From Streptomyces sp. WAC 01529 (GTDB lineage Bacteria; Actinomycetota; Actinomycetes; Streptomycetales; Streptomycetaceae), in NCBI RefSeq assembly GCF_003945545.1, contig NZ_CP029617.1:248001-312000 (forward strand): a DNA stretch of 64,000 nucleotides, given 5' to 3'. A program made the translations under genes and the position numbers. Shown here piece by piece: positions 1 through 8,373 of this stretch. How positions within the stretch are numbered: the first letter of the stretch is position 1; the number at the start of each line of letters is the position of its first letter. The notes below the pieces were generated by a model. The model saw only the letters and a program-made list of their open reading frames with translations. It searched no databases and was not told the origin of the DNA.

Positions 1-650
1 GTGAGGCCCGCGTCGGCCAGGGCGGCCGCGTAGCCGCGCAGGCGTTCGGTGCCGGTGTGCACGGCGGGCGGTGAGCCGAGGAAGCCGATCCGGCGGTGTC
101 CGCGTTCCAGGAGGCGGGCCGTGGCCGCGTGGGCGCCGCCGAAGTCGTCGACCAGGACGCAGTCGGCCGCGAAGCCCTCGGGCGGGCGGCTGGCGAGGAC
201 CACCGGCACCCCTTCGGCCGCCGCCGCGGCGAGATGGCGCTGGTCGGCGCCGGCGGGCACGGCGATGATGCCGTCGACACGGCGGGCCACGAGATCGGCC
301 ACCAACTCCCTCTCGGCGTGCGGGTCCTGGCCGGTGTTGCCGATGACCGTCTTGAGGCCGTCCTGGACGAGGACGGAGTCGACGCCGAGGGCGAGGCGTG
401 AGTAGAAGGGGTTGGCGAGGTTGGTGACGACGAGTCCGACGAGGCCGGTGCCGCGGCCCAGCCTGAGGCTGCGGGCCACCTCGTTGGGGCGGTAGCCGAG
501 CGCGGCGGCCGCCGCCCGCACCCGCTCTCGGGTGGCGGGCAGCACCTGTGGGTCGTCGCGCAGCACGCGGGACGCCGTCATGGCGCTGACTCCCGCGCGT
601 TCGGCGACGTCCCGCAGGGTGGGCTGGCCGCCCCGTCTGCTCTGTTCCAT
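1..650 (-). CDS. LacI-family transcriptional regulator, 3' end outside window
   Basis: Cytoplasmic sugar-responsive repressor. Translating the minus strand from ATG at 650 gives an N-terminal LacI helix-turn-helix (TLRDVAERAGVSAMTASRVL, about residues 11-30), the hinge region, then the start of a periplasmic-binding-protein-like effector domain (RGTGLVGLVVTNLANPFYS). The reading frame stays open to the window edge, so only about 216 residues are seen of a family usually 330-350 long. It lies 11 bp behind the ROK gene and is the last visible gene of the mannoside operon, so it probably autoregulates the operon by binding the palindrome at 9788-9801. Family assignment is certain; effector (probably a mannose-containing sugar) is inference. 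Confidence 0.93.
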   Translation of the reverse strand, partial: MEQSRRGGQPTLRDVAERAGVSAMTASRVLRDDPQVLPATRERVRAAAAALGYRPNEVARSLRLGRGTGLVGLVVTNLANPFYSRLALGVDSVLVQDGLKTVIGNTGQDPHAERELVADLVARRVDGIIAVPAGADQRHLAAAAAEGVPVVLASRPPEGFAADCVLVDDFGGAHAATARLLERGHRRIGFLGSPPAVHTGTERLRGYAAALADAGL

Positions 651-661
651 GTCGTTCCGCC

Positions 662-1540
662 TCAGGTCACGGCCGCCACGTGCGCCGCCGTCCCGATCAG
701 TGCCGCGTCCTCGCCGAGTGCCGCGCGGCGCAGCGCCACCGCGGTGCCGCCGAGGCCCGCGCGCAGGGCCGGCCGGATCAGGTCCCACGAGGATGCCATG
801 GCGCCGCCGACGACGAGGGCCGTCGCGTCGAAGTCGCGCAGGTGCGGGGCGAGGACGGCGCCCAGGGTCGTGAAGGCCTCGTCGAGGACCTGGCGTGCCC
901 GCCGCTCCCCCGCCCTCGCCCGCGCGGCTACCTCGCGTACGTCGAGGCGGACGTCCAGGGGTGCCGTCGGGTCATCGCCGCCGTAGCGCGCCAGGATCGC
1001 TCGTCGCGACACGGAGTCCTCCAGCGGTCTGCCGCCCGCCTTGAGGAGGTCGACGCGGCCTTGCGGCGGCACGCCCGGGCCTTCGCGCCGCACCTCGCCG
1101 TCGACGCCGAAGGCCGAGCCGACCCCCGAACCCAGGGTGATGCCGACGCAGCGGCGGTGGCCGCGCGCGGCGCCCGCGCGCCACTCGCCGAGCAGGAAGG
1201 CGTGGGCGTCGTTCAGGAAGACCGTGTCGGCGGGGCGCGGCCACACCCCGTCCAGGAGCACCGACCGCACGTCGATGCCGTACAGGTCGTCGAACTTGCC
1301 CACGGCCTCGTAGCGGGCGATGCCCTTGTCGTAGTCGAAGGGGCCGGGGACCGCCACGCCCCACACCTGTCCGGCGGGTGTCTCCAGGGCGCCCGCGCAG
1401 CGCACCACCGCGCCGAGGATCTGTTCGGCGGTGCCCCGGGCGTCGAGCGGCCGTCGCGCGCGTCGGGTGACGGTCGCGGTGTCCGGGTCCGCGAGGGCCG
1501 CGGTCACATGGGTGCCGCCGATCTCCAGGACGGGCCTCAT
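662..1540 (-). CDS. ROK-family sugar kinase (probable mannokinase)
   Basis: 292-residue actin-like-fold kinase of the ROK family, presumably phosphorylating a hexose with ATP in the cytosol. The N-terminal phosphate-binding strand (LEIGGTHVTAALAD), the catalytic-loop equivalent (FLNDAHAFLLGEW, with Asp in the usual N-D-A context), the glycine-rich GITLGSGVGSAF segment and the C-terminal VVGGA are all visible. The family's zinc-binding CxCGxxGCxE motif is not present; the corresponding stretch reads GVPPQGRVDLLKAGGRPLED. The ATG start overlaps the stop of the upstream isomerase gene in an ATGA arrangement, so translation is coupled. Next to GH38 mannosidase and mannose-6-phosphate isomerase it most likely makes mannose-6-phosphate, but the substrate is inferred. 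Confidence 0.85.
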   Translation of the reverse strand: MRPVLEIGGTHVTAALADPDTATVTRRARRPLDARGTAEQILGAVVRCAGALETPAGQVWGVAVPGPFDYDKGIARYEAVGKFDDLYGIDVRSVLLDGVWPRPADTVFLNDAHAFLLGEWRAGAARGHRRCVGITLGSGVGSAFGVDGEVRREGPGVPPQGRVDLLKAGGRPLEDSVSRRAILARYGGDDPTAPLDVRLDVREVAARARAGERRARQVLDEAFTTLGAVLAPHLRDFDATALVVGGAMASSWDLIRPALRAGLGGTAVALRRAALGEDAALIGTAAHVAAVT

Positions 1541-3252
1541 GAGTCGCCGCGGGACGGGGCCGGACGCACCAGGGCCTTGACGACCTTGACCGTGCGGGTG
1601 CCGATCGCCGCGAGGCGGTAGGGGCCGACCGCGGCGGGCACCGTCAGCGTCTCGGCGTAGGAGAGGGTGTGCCGCTCCCCCGCGGCCGTGTGCAGCATGA
1701 CGCCCTCGCCCTCCACCACGTTGAGGACGTGGAAGCGGCCCGCCGTGTCGTCGTCGACCTCCGCGTCCGCCCCGCCGTCCAGGACATGGCGCCGCACCTC
1801 GTAGAACATCTCGTCGAGGGCGCCGAGGAGTTCCTCGCGCCAGCCCTCGCCGCGCCGCAGCGTGCGCGGCTCCTGGACGAGGTCGCGTATGACGGTGTCG
1901 CCGCGCCGCTCGGTCTCCAGGTTGGCGAGGCCGTGTTCGTAAGGGAGCGGGCGGGGTTCGCCGTCGGCGTCGGGGCGCAGCCAGTCGTAGAAGCGCAGGG
2001 AGTAGAGGTAGGGGGTGGCGCTGATCTCCAGGACGAGGTTTCCGGCGCCACTGGCGTGCGGGGTGCCTGCCGGGATCATGAAGAGGCGGCCCTGTTCGGC
2101 GGGGAAGGTCATGACGTGGTCCTCGGGGTCCATCGGCACCCCGTCGTGCGCGGCCTCCTCGATCTCCTTGCGGAAGCGGTCCGGGTCGGCGTCGTCGCGC
2201 AGGCCGAGGAAGACGCGGGTGTCCGGGCCGCCGAGGGTCAGGTAGTACGTCTCGTGCTGGGTGTAGGGCCAGCCGAACCGTTCCCGCATGTACGGCTCCT
2301 TGGGGTGGCAGTGCACCGAGAGGTTGCCGCCGCCCAGCGTGTCGAGGTAGTCGAAGCGGATCGGGAAGGAGGTGCCGAAGCCCGCGCTGACCTCGGGGCC
2401 GAGCAGGGCGTCCGGGTGCAGGACGCAGAGCAGTTGGAAGGGGATCTCGGCCTGTTGGCGCGGGTGGGTGCCGATGAGGACGCCCGATTCGGGGGCGATG
2501 AGTTCGTAGCCGAGGGCGGTGTTGCGGGCTCCGGGGTTGAAGCCGAGTACATCCTGGGCCCAATGCCCGCCCCAGGGCGTGGAGTTGAAGTACGGGCGGG
2601 TGCGTACGGGGCGTCGGCTGAGGTCGGCGAGGGTGGCGCGCAGTCCGTCGCCGTCGATGTAGGTGGGGTTGTCGTGGTCCTGTGTGTCGAGCCAGCCGTC
2701 GACGCGGGGTGCGAGGGCGTCGCGGTGGCGGTCGAGCATGGGCCAGTCGATGTAGAAGAGGCGCCTCAAGTCGCCCTTGTCGTACGGCAGTCCGAGGTTG
2801 CGGCCGATGCCCATGTTCATGGCCGCCTCGGCGTGGCGCTTGGGCAGGTCGGCGTACCAGAGCAGGTCGTGCGGGAGGAGCGAGGCGCCGGGTCCGTGCA
2901 CGAGCAGCAGCTCCCCGGTCGAGGGGCGCGGCGGTCGGGGGAGGTCGTCGAAGAGGTCGCGCAGGGGATTCTGCGCGAGCCGGCAGTAGTAGGGGTCGTC
3001 GGTGGTGTCGGTGCGGTGGCGCACGGCCGCGGGCGGGGCGTGGTGGGCGCGCAGGTCCAGGGCCCGCATGGTGGTGCCGAGCGCGGCCAGCTCCTCGGTC
3101 AGGCGGGCGGCGAGGCGCTCCCAGTCGACGGTGGGCGGGCCTTCCACGGCGACGGTGGCGGGGCCTTGGGGCAGGCGCGCGGCGACGGCCCGCCAGCCGG
3201 TGGCGAGGACGGCCCCCGGTGCCGGGGCGTAGCGCGGGTCGAGCCGGTACAC
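1537..3252 (-). CDS. Class I mannose-6-phosphate isomerase-like protein
   Basis: Predicted interconversion of mannose-6-phosphate and fructose-6-phosphate by a zinc-dependent cupin. The C-terminal two thirds carry the type I PMI landmarks: metal-ligand segment SVHCHPKEPY, the AEQGRLFMIPAGTPHASG turn and a C-terminal cupin half. The first roughly 200 residues (including GPATVAVEGPPTVDWERLAARL and LLLVHGPGAS) are additional to the roughly 300-400 residue classical enzymes and look remotely kinase-like. I chose GTG at 3252 (571 aa) because GGAG lies 5 nt before it; a longer reading from GTG at 3300 is open but has no good ribosome site. It overlaps the ROK start by 4 bp. Substrate specificity is inferred from neighbours. 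Confidence 0.85.
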   Translation of the reverse strand: MYRLDPRYAPAPGAVLATGWRAVAARLPQGPATVAVEGPPTVDWERLAARLTEELAALGTTMRALDLRAHHAPPAAVRHRTDTTDDPYYCRLAQNPLRDLFDDLPRPPRPSTGELLLVHGPGASLLPHDLLWYADLPKRHAEAAMNMGIGRNLGLPYDKGDLRRLFYIDWPMLDRHRDALAPRVDGWLDTQDHDNPTYIDGDGLRATLADLSRRPVRTRPYFNSTPWGGHWAQDVLGFNPGARNTALGYELIAPESGVLIGTHPRQQAEIPFQLLCVLHPDALLGPEVSAGFGTSFPIRFDYLDTLGGGNLSVHCHPKEPYMRERFGWPYTQHETYYLTLGGPDTRVFLGLRDDADPDRFRKEIEEAAHDGVPMDPEDHVMTFPAEQGRLFMIPAGTPHASGAGNLVLEISATPYLYSLRFYDWLRPDADGEPRPLPYEHGLANLETERRGDTVIRDLVQEPRTLRRGEGWREELLGALDEMFYEVRRHVLDGGADAEVDDDTAGRFHVLNVVEGEGVMLHTAAGERHTLSYAETLTVPAAVGPYRLAAIGTRTVKVVKALVRPAPSRGDS

Positions 3253-3312
3253 ACGTTCTCCTTCGTGCGGGCGTACAAGAACTGCGGTCCGCGGGAGCAC
3301 TCGCGGGGGCCT

Positions 3313-6300
3313 TCAGGGGCGTACGAAAAGCACCGCGGCCGTCCCGAGGGCGGTCAGCTCGACGCTCACCTGGCCATCGCGCAGCGGCAGTCGGTCACCC
3401 GCCGTGCCGAGATAGTCGGCCCGGTGCGCGGCGGCTGCCGGGAAGCGGGCGCGGACCGGGCAGGCCAGCGGCTCCTCGGCGAACGACTGGAGCCGCAGCA
3501 GGACGTGCCCCGGCCGGGGCGTGGTGGCGCCGACGAGTCGGACGCGCGGGTCGCCGACGGTGGCGAAGGCGTGGTGGTCGGGCGCGCCGTCCGAGACCCC
3601 CCTGGCTCGGACGGCGCGCAGGGGGCGGCTCCAGGCGGCGGCCGTGTGGGGACCGAGGCCGTCGGTGGTGGGGCCGCAGGCCACGCTGTAGCGGTAGGTG
3701 AACTCGAAGGCCTGCTCGCTGGGGAAGTTGGTGTCCCACAGGTTGTTGTGGATCCAGGAGAAGAGGGTCGCGGGTTCGTCGTGGTCCATGGTCCTGGGGA
3801 ACGGCGCGTACGGCAGGGCGATGTTGCCGAACTGCACGAGCGGCGCGTCCTGCGTGGACCAGGCCACCGCCGTCCCCTTCTCGCGCAGCGTCACCCAGCG
3901 CCGGACCGCCCGCATGTGCAGGGCGGATCCCGGCACCACGGGCAGGCCGCTGCCGGTGGCGCCGCCGGAGGCCTCCATGCGGACGACCGGGTCGTCGAAG
4001 GCGAACGGGAACGCGAAGTAGGCGCTCTCCTTGCCGAGGCGTGCGTCCTTGTCCAGACGGTTCTCGATGTCCAGGCGGGGCACGCCGCGCGGCAGGGTGA
4101 GGATGGTGCGCAGCCGGTTGGCGCCCGCGGGGCGTGTCTCGTACGTGAGCGACTCGCCGGTGGCCGTGGAGCGGCGGGCGATCAGCGCGGCGGGCGGGGC
4201 GACCGCGCGGACGCCGAGGTGTTCGAGGCGGTCCGAGGCGGTCGTACGGCTGGAGTTGTGGTTGAAGCCACCGACCGTGGTGTAGCTGTCGTGGAGGTAG
4301 CCGTTGAAGCCCACGAGGGCGTCCTGGCGGACGAGTTCGCGGCCTGTCGCCTTGTCGACGATGGAGGCGACGCAGGCGTGCGCGAGGTCGACGCGGACGG
4401 TGAGATGCTCGTTCTCCAGGAGGGTCGGTTCAGGGTGCGCGAGGGCTTCGGCGGCGGTCTCGGCCGGGTCCTCGCGCTCGGTGCCGCCGGTCGGGTTCCA
4501 GCCGGTGGCGGCCTTCAGCGCCGTGCTCTCCGCGCCGTCGCCGGTGTGCCCGGGCGTGGCGGTGATGTCCAGGCGCACCGATCCCGCGGGCGGCACGTCG
4601 TCGACGCGGACGAGCAGGAAGCGTCCGGCGTCGCGGTGGTCGTCGTTGGTCTGCGGCCGCTCCTCGTGGTCGAGGCGGCGTCCGTTCCGGGCGTCGCGCA
4701 CGGCCACCGGGTGCTCCAGCGGCACGGTGCTCTCGGGCAGGAACACTCGTACGACGTCGGTGCGCGGCCAGGAGCAGGTGTTGACCACGTGGTACGTCGC
4801 CGCCGCGTCCGGTGCGGCGGCGAGCCGCTGCCCGAGGCGGGCGCTCGCACGGGCGAGGAGCGCGTTGCCGTCGTCGTGGGCGCGCAGGGCCTGGCCGTAC
4901 TTCCAGTGCCACTGGTGTGCGCCGCTGTGGCCGCCCTCGTCGCCGTGGGTCCAGGGGTCGCCGGCGCCCCAGGTGTGCTCGTCGAAGAGCGACACCGCTT
5001 CATAGACCCCGGCGGCGTCCTCGCTGTCGTCCTCGGCCCCCGTGGCGTCGAGGAGGGCGGCGAACGTGCCGATGGTCTGAGCGTCGGCGACCACGGACTG
5101 TGCGGTCCTCGCCAGGGACAGCGGCTGGGCCCCCGACCCGATCCCGTCGACCCACCAGTCGGTCCAGTCGCCGTCGAAGGTGCGGATCTCGTCCCCGAGC
5201 CTGGCCTCGGCGTCGGTGAAGAAGTCCTCGTTGCTGGAGAGCCGCAGCCGCGGGAAGGCCCAGGTGTCGTTCCAGCGGCGGACGGTGTCGGCGATGACGC
5301 GCCGCGGGGGCGCGTTGTCGCCGAACTTGCCCTGGACGCGCAGGTGGAGGATGTCCCAGGGGTAGGGCTCGCGCTTGACCTCGGTCTGGTCCATGGCCCA
5401 GCCGAAGATGCCGCCCCGGTAGGGGTAGGGGTGGGTGGCCAGGGAGGTCAGGTAGGCGGGCAGCAGGTCGTCGACGTCGCCGTAGCCGGTGTCGAAGCCG
5501 AGCAGCGGGCCTTCCATGTAGGCGAGGCCGTGCGGGGTGTCGGTCACCCATACGAGCACGCTGTTGCCGCTGGGGGCGCGCCAGCGGAAGAGGCGGGGCA
5601 GCTGCTCGCCGCCGACGAGGTGGGGCACGGACCGTCCGGCCCAGTTGTGCGCGACCGAGAGGTACTTGACGCCCGCGGCGGCGAGCGCGTCGACGAGGCC
5701 GACGACGGCGCCGGGCACGTCGGTCTGCATGGCGGAGGTGAAGTCGACGCCGTGTGCGTCGCGTATGTCGTGGGCGAGGCGGAGGAGTTCGTGCAGTTCG
5801 TCCGTGGAGCAGGTCTCGGTGTGCAGGTTGAACGGCATCGCGGTCAGCTCGATGCGGCCCTCGCGGACCCTGTGCACGAACTCCGCCACCTGTTCGGCGG
5901 GGCGGCCCTTCTCCCACTGCCGGAAGGACCACAGCGACTCGACGCACCACCGGAAGCGGGATTCCTCGGGCCAGTCGTCGGTGGCGCGGGTCAGCTCAAG
6001 GCAGGAGTCGAGGAACGACAGGTGTTCGGCCAGGACGCGGCCTTGCGGGTCGGTGTAGCCGATGTCGAGGTGGGAGTGGTGGACGAGGTGCAGGGTCCAG
6101 TGGCGCTGCGGGGTCAGTCGTACGTCGATGCCGTCCCGCTCGTCGGGGAGGCCGACGGTGACACGGGTCGCCGCTTCCACGGCGGGCAGCAGGAGCCGCA
6201 CGGAGCGGCCCGGTCCAGCGACGCGCTCGACGGGCAGGGCGGCGTCGGATTCCGTACGAACGCTCAACTCCCCCGGTATCGCCGCGGCGTTGGCGGGCTC

Positions 6301-6480
6301 GACGCGCAGGGACTGGAGGAGGGAGCCGTCGTCGGCGTGGCGCAGGAGGGGCTCCTCGGTGAGCTTCAACGCCGTCCCGTCCGCCAAGGTTCCCTCGGCG
6401 CTCACCACACCGGCGCGCAGGCTGTCGCGTATCCGGTCGTTGTCCCAGTCGGAGGTGCGGACCAGAGCGCGTGTCGTCAT
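3313..6480 (-). CDS. GH38 alpha-mannosidase
   Basis: 1055-residue glycoside hydrolase family 38 enzyme, expected to release mannose from alpha-mannosides by a retaining, zinc-dependent mechanism. The catalytic (alpha/beta)7 domain contains the family signature HSHLDIGYTD (residues about 135-144; H137 and D139 predicted zinc ligands) and AMQTDVPG with D254 as the likely nucleophile. A long all-beta C-terminal half (from about residue 550) fits the Glyco_hydro_38C region. There is no signal peptide, so it acts inside the cell on imported oligosaccharides, as expected for a gene behind an ABC importer. The stop is 60 bp from the isomerase start and the start is 34 bp from the permease stop. Linkage preference cannot be read from sequence. 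Confidence 0.92.
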   Translation of the reverse strand: MTTRALVRTSDWDNDRIRDSLRAGVVSAEGTLADGTALKLTEEPLLRHADDGSLLQSLRVEPANAAAIPGELSVRTESDAALPVERVAGPGRSVRLLLPAVEAATRVTVGLPDERDGIDVRLTPQRHWTLHLVHHSHLDIGYTDPQGRVLAEHLSFLDSCLELTRATDDWPEESRFRWCVESLWSFRQWEKGRPAEQVAEFVHRVREGRIELTAMPFNLHTETCSTDELHELLRLAHDIRDAHGVDFTSAMQTDVPGAVVGLVDALAAAGVKYLSVAHNWAGRSVPHLVGGEQLPRLFRWRAPSGNSVLVWVTDTPHGLAYMEGPLLGFDTGYGDVDDLLPAYLTSLATHPYPYRGGIFGWAMDQTEVKREPYPWDILHLRVQGKFGDNAPPRRVIADTVRRWNDTWAFPRLRLSSNEDFFTDAEARLGDEIRTFDGDWTDWWVDGIGSGAQPLSLARTAQSVVADAQTIGTFAALLDATGAEDDSEDAAGVYEAVSLFDEHTWGAGDPWTHGDEGGHSGAHQWHWKYGQALRAHDDGNALLARASARLGQRLAAAPDAAATYHVVNTCSWPRTDVVRVFLPESTVPLEHPVAVRDARNGRRLDHEERPQTNDDHRDAGRFLLVRVDDVPPAGSVRLDITATPGHTGDGAESTALKAATGWNPTGGTEREDPAETAAEALAHPEPTLLENEHLTVRVDLAHACVASIVDKATGRELVRQDALVGFNGYLHDSYTTVGGFNHNSSRTTASDRLEHLGVRAVAPPAALIARRSTATGESLTYETRPAGANRLRTILTLPRGVPRLDIENRLDKDARLGKESAYFAFPFAFDDPVVRMEASGGATGSGLPVVPGSALHMRAVRRWVTLREKGTAVAWSTQDAPLVQFGNIALPYAPFPRTMDHDEPATLFSWIHNNLWDTNFPSEQAFEFTYRYSVACGPTTDGLGPHTAAAWSRPLRAVRARGVSDGAPDHHAFATVGDPRVRLVGATTPRPGHVLLRLQSFAEEPLACPVRARFPAAAAHRADYLGTAGDRLPLRDGQVSVELTALGTAAVLFVRP

Positions 6481-6514
6481 GCGGATCGCTCCCGGGAGGC
6501 GGTGGTGGGTCGGG

Positions 6515-7327
6515 TCAGCGGGCGGAGGCGGTGACGCCGCGCAGGAACAGGCCGCGGAACACCAGGAAGAGGAGGAGGGTCGGGGCGGACACGATCAGCG
6601 CGCCGGCCAGGATGACGGGCGGCCCAGTCGTGGAGTAGGCGGTGTTGAGGGCGGTCAGGGCCGCCATGACCGGCTGGACGTCGGGGCTGCGGCTGAGGGT
6701 GATGCCGAGCAGGAGGTCGTTCCAGACGGCCGTGAACTGGAAGAGGAAGGCCGCGCCGAGCCCCGCCCGCATCAGCGGGACGTGGACGCGCCAGAAGATC
6801 CGCCGGAAGGAGGCGCCGTCGATCAGCGCGGCCTCCGTCAACTCGGGCGGCATCGTGGTCATGTGGTTGCGGATCAGGAAGAACGCGAAGGGCACCGCCC
6901 ACGCCGTATAGACGAGCATGAGGCCGAGCCTGGTGTCGTACAGATCGGCGTCCGCGTAGAGGCCGAAGAGCGGTGCGAGGAACATCTGGAGCGGGAAGAG
7001 CGTGCCCGAGTAGATCAGCCAGAACCAGAACGCGGGCCGCGGGATCGGCAGCACGACGACCGCGAACGCCGCCATGGCCGCCACCAGGACCGCGGCAAGC
7101 CCGCAGACCACGGCGTACAGCAGCGAGGCCTGGAAGCTGTCGCCGATGCCCGCCGCGTCCCAGGCGGCCTCGGCGTTCTCCCACAGGGCGAAGCCCTGGA
7201 AGGTCCATTCGGGCCTGCCCGCGTACTCGGCCGCCGGTGTCAGGGCGTTGACGACCAGCAGGTACAGCGGGACCAGCCAGAGCAGCACGCATCCGGCGAC
7301 GAGGGCGTTGCGCACCGCGCGTCCCAT
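6515..7327 (-). CDS. Carbohydrate ABC transporter permease, MalG type
   Basis: 270-residue inner-membrane permease with six predicted membrane segments and the cytoplasmic EAA loop (EAALIDGASFRRIFWRVHVP) that contacts the ATPase. It is the second permease of the mannoside importer, after the MalF-type gene. No ATPase gene is encoded nearby; Streptomyces sugar importers of this class commonly share one MsiK ATPase encoded elsewhere. The start chosen is ATG at 7327, about 10 nt behind a GGGGGAG; GTG at 7336 is possible but lies too close to that site. Confidence 0.92.
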   Translation of the reverse strand: MGRAVRNALVAGCVLLWLVPLYLLVVNALTPAAEYAGRPEWTFQGFALWENAEAAWDAAGIGDSFQASLLYAVVCGLAAVLVAAMAAFAVVVLPIPRPAFWFWLIYSGTLFPLQMFLAPLFGLYADADLYDTRLGLMLVYTAWAVPFAFFLIRNHMTTMPPELTEAALIDGASFRRIFWRVHVPLMRAGLGAAFLFQFTAVWNDLLLGITLSRSPDVQPVMAALTALNTAYSTTGPPVILAGALIVSAPTLLLFLVFRGLFLRGVTASAR

Positions 7328-7359
7328 CCCACACACTCCCCCTTCTCAGCTCTCGCTGC

Positions 7360-8373
7360 TCAGCTCTTGGCCGCGTCGGCGTCAGGCATCTGGCGGCGCA
7401 GGTACATCCAGGACGAGGCGACGACGATCACCGAGAGGACGAGGGCGATCGCCGAGCCGTAGCCCACGTGGAACAGCCGGAACGTCTCCCGGTACATGCT
7501 CAGGGCGAGGGTCTCCGAGGAGCGGGAGGGGCCGCCCTTGGTGAGGATCCAGATCATGTCGAACGCCTTGAGGCTGTTGACGATGGCCATGCCCACGACC
7601 ACGACGGTCACGGCGCGCAGCCCGGGCAGCGTGATGTACCGGAACATCCGCCAGCCGCTCGCCCCGTCCAGCTGGGCGGCCTCGACGGTCTCGCGCGGGA
7701 TGGCCCGCAGACCGATCGCGAAGAGGACGACGTTCAGGCCGGTCGCCTGCCACGTGCTCGCCACGATCATCGAGAGGGTGTTATGCGGCCACTCCAGGAG
7801 CCAGGTCCGCGCCCACCCGTCCAGGCCGGCCCCGCGCAGCACCTGGTTGACGGCCCCGTCCGACGTCAGCATGAAATTCCACAGAACAGCTGTGGCTGCG
7901 CCCGAGATCGCGTACGGCAGCACGATGATCAGCTGCACGATGCCGCCGAAGCGCATCCGGTGGGTGGCCACCGCGAGGAGCAGTCCGGCGAGGACGGGCA
8001 GGAGCAGCGTTCCGGCCACCCACATCAGCGTGTTGAGGAGCGACCTGCCGAAGATCGGGTCGTCGGCGAGGCGCGCGTAGTTGTCGAGTCCGGTGAAGCT
8101 GCTCGTGAAGCCGTTGTCCTCGAAGAAGCTGCCGTAGACGCTGCGGAGGAACGGATAGACGAGCAGGACGCCGACGAGGGCGAAGGCGGGCAGCGCCCAG
8201 GGCAGGGCGGCGAGGGGGCCGCCGAGCCTGCCGCCCCCTGGCTTCACGGCCTGGTACGGGGTACGGGTGGGCACCTTACGGCGTACGCGTCGTCGCCCTC
8301 GTTCACGTACGGGCTCCACGGGGCCCTGCGCGGGGGTGGCGGGGCCCTGCGCGGGGGTAGCCGTCCCGGTCAT
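7360..8373 (-). CDS. Carbohydrate ABC transporter permease, MalF type
   Basis: 337-residue permease, six membrane segments, EAA loop EAAQLDGASGWRMFRYITLP. The first 45 residues are a basic, proline-rich cytoplasmic tail containing a perfect protein repeat TPAQGPA encoded by two 21-bp DNA copies (8320-8340 and 8341-8361). The ATG at 8373 overlaps the stop of the binding-protein gene by 4 bp (ATGA), so the two are translationally coupled. Forms the channel with the 6515-7327 permease. Confidence 0.93.
   Translation of the reverse strand: MTGTATPAQGPATPAQGPVEPVRERGRRRVRRKVPTRTPYQAVKPGGGRLGGPLAALPWALPAFALVGVLLVYPFLRSVYGSFFEDNGFTSSFTGLDNYARLADDPIFGRSLLNTLMWVAGTLLLPVLAGLLLAVATHRMRFGGIVQLIIVLPYAISGAATAVLWNFMLTSDGAVNQVLRGAGLDGWARTWLLEWPHNTLSMIVASTWQATGLNVVLFAIGLRAIPRETVEAAQLDGASGWRMFRYITLPGLRAVTVVVVGMAIVNSLKAFDMIWILTKGGPSRSSETLALSMYRETFRLFHVGYGSAIALVLSVIVVASSWMYLRRQMPDADAAKS

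Noticed and set aside
1669..6534. A 1621-residue open frame on the plus strand opposite the PMI and GH38 genes.
   Set aside because: It is a by-product of very high third-position GC in the minus-strand genes; the translation is a Val/Glu/Gly-rich string without recognisable domains.
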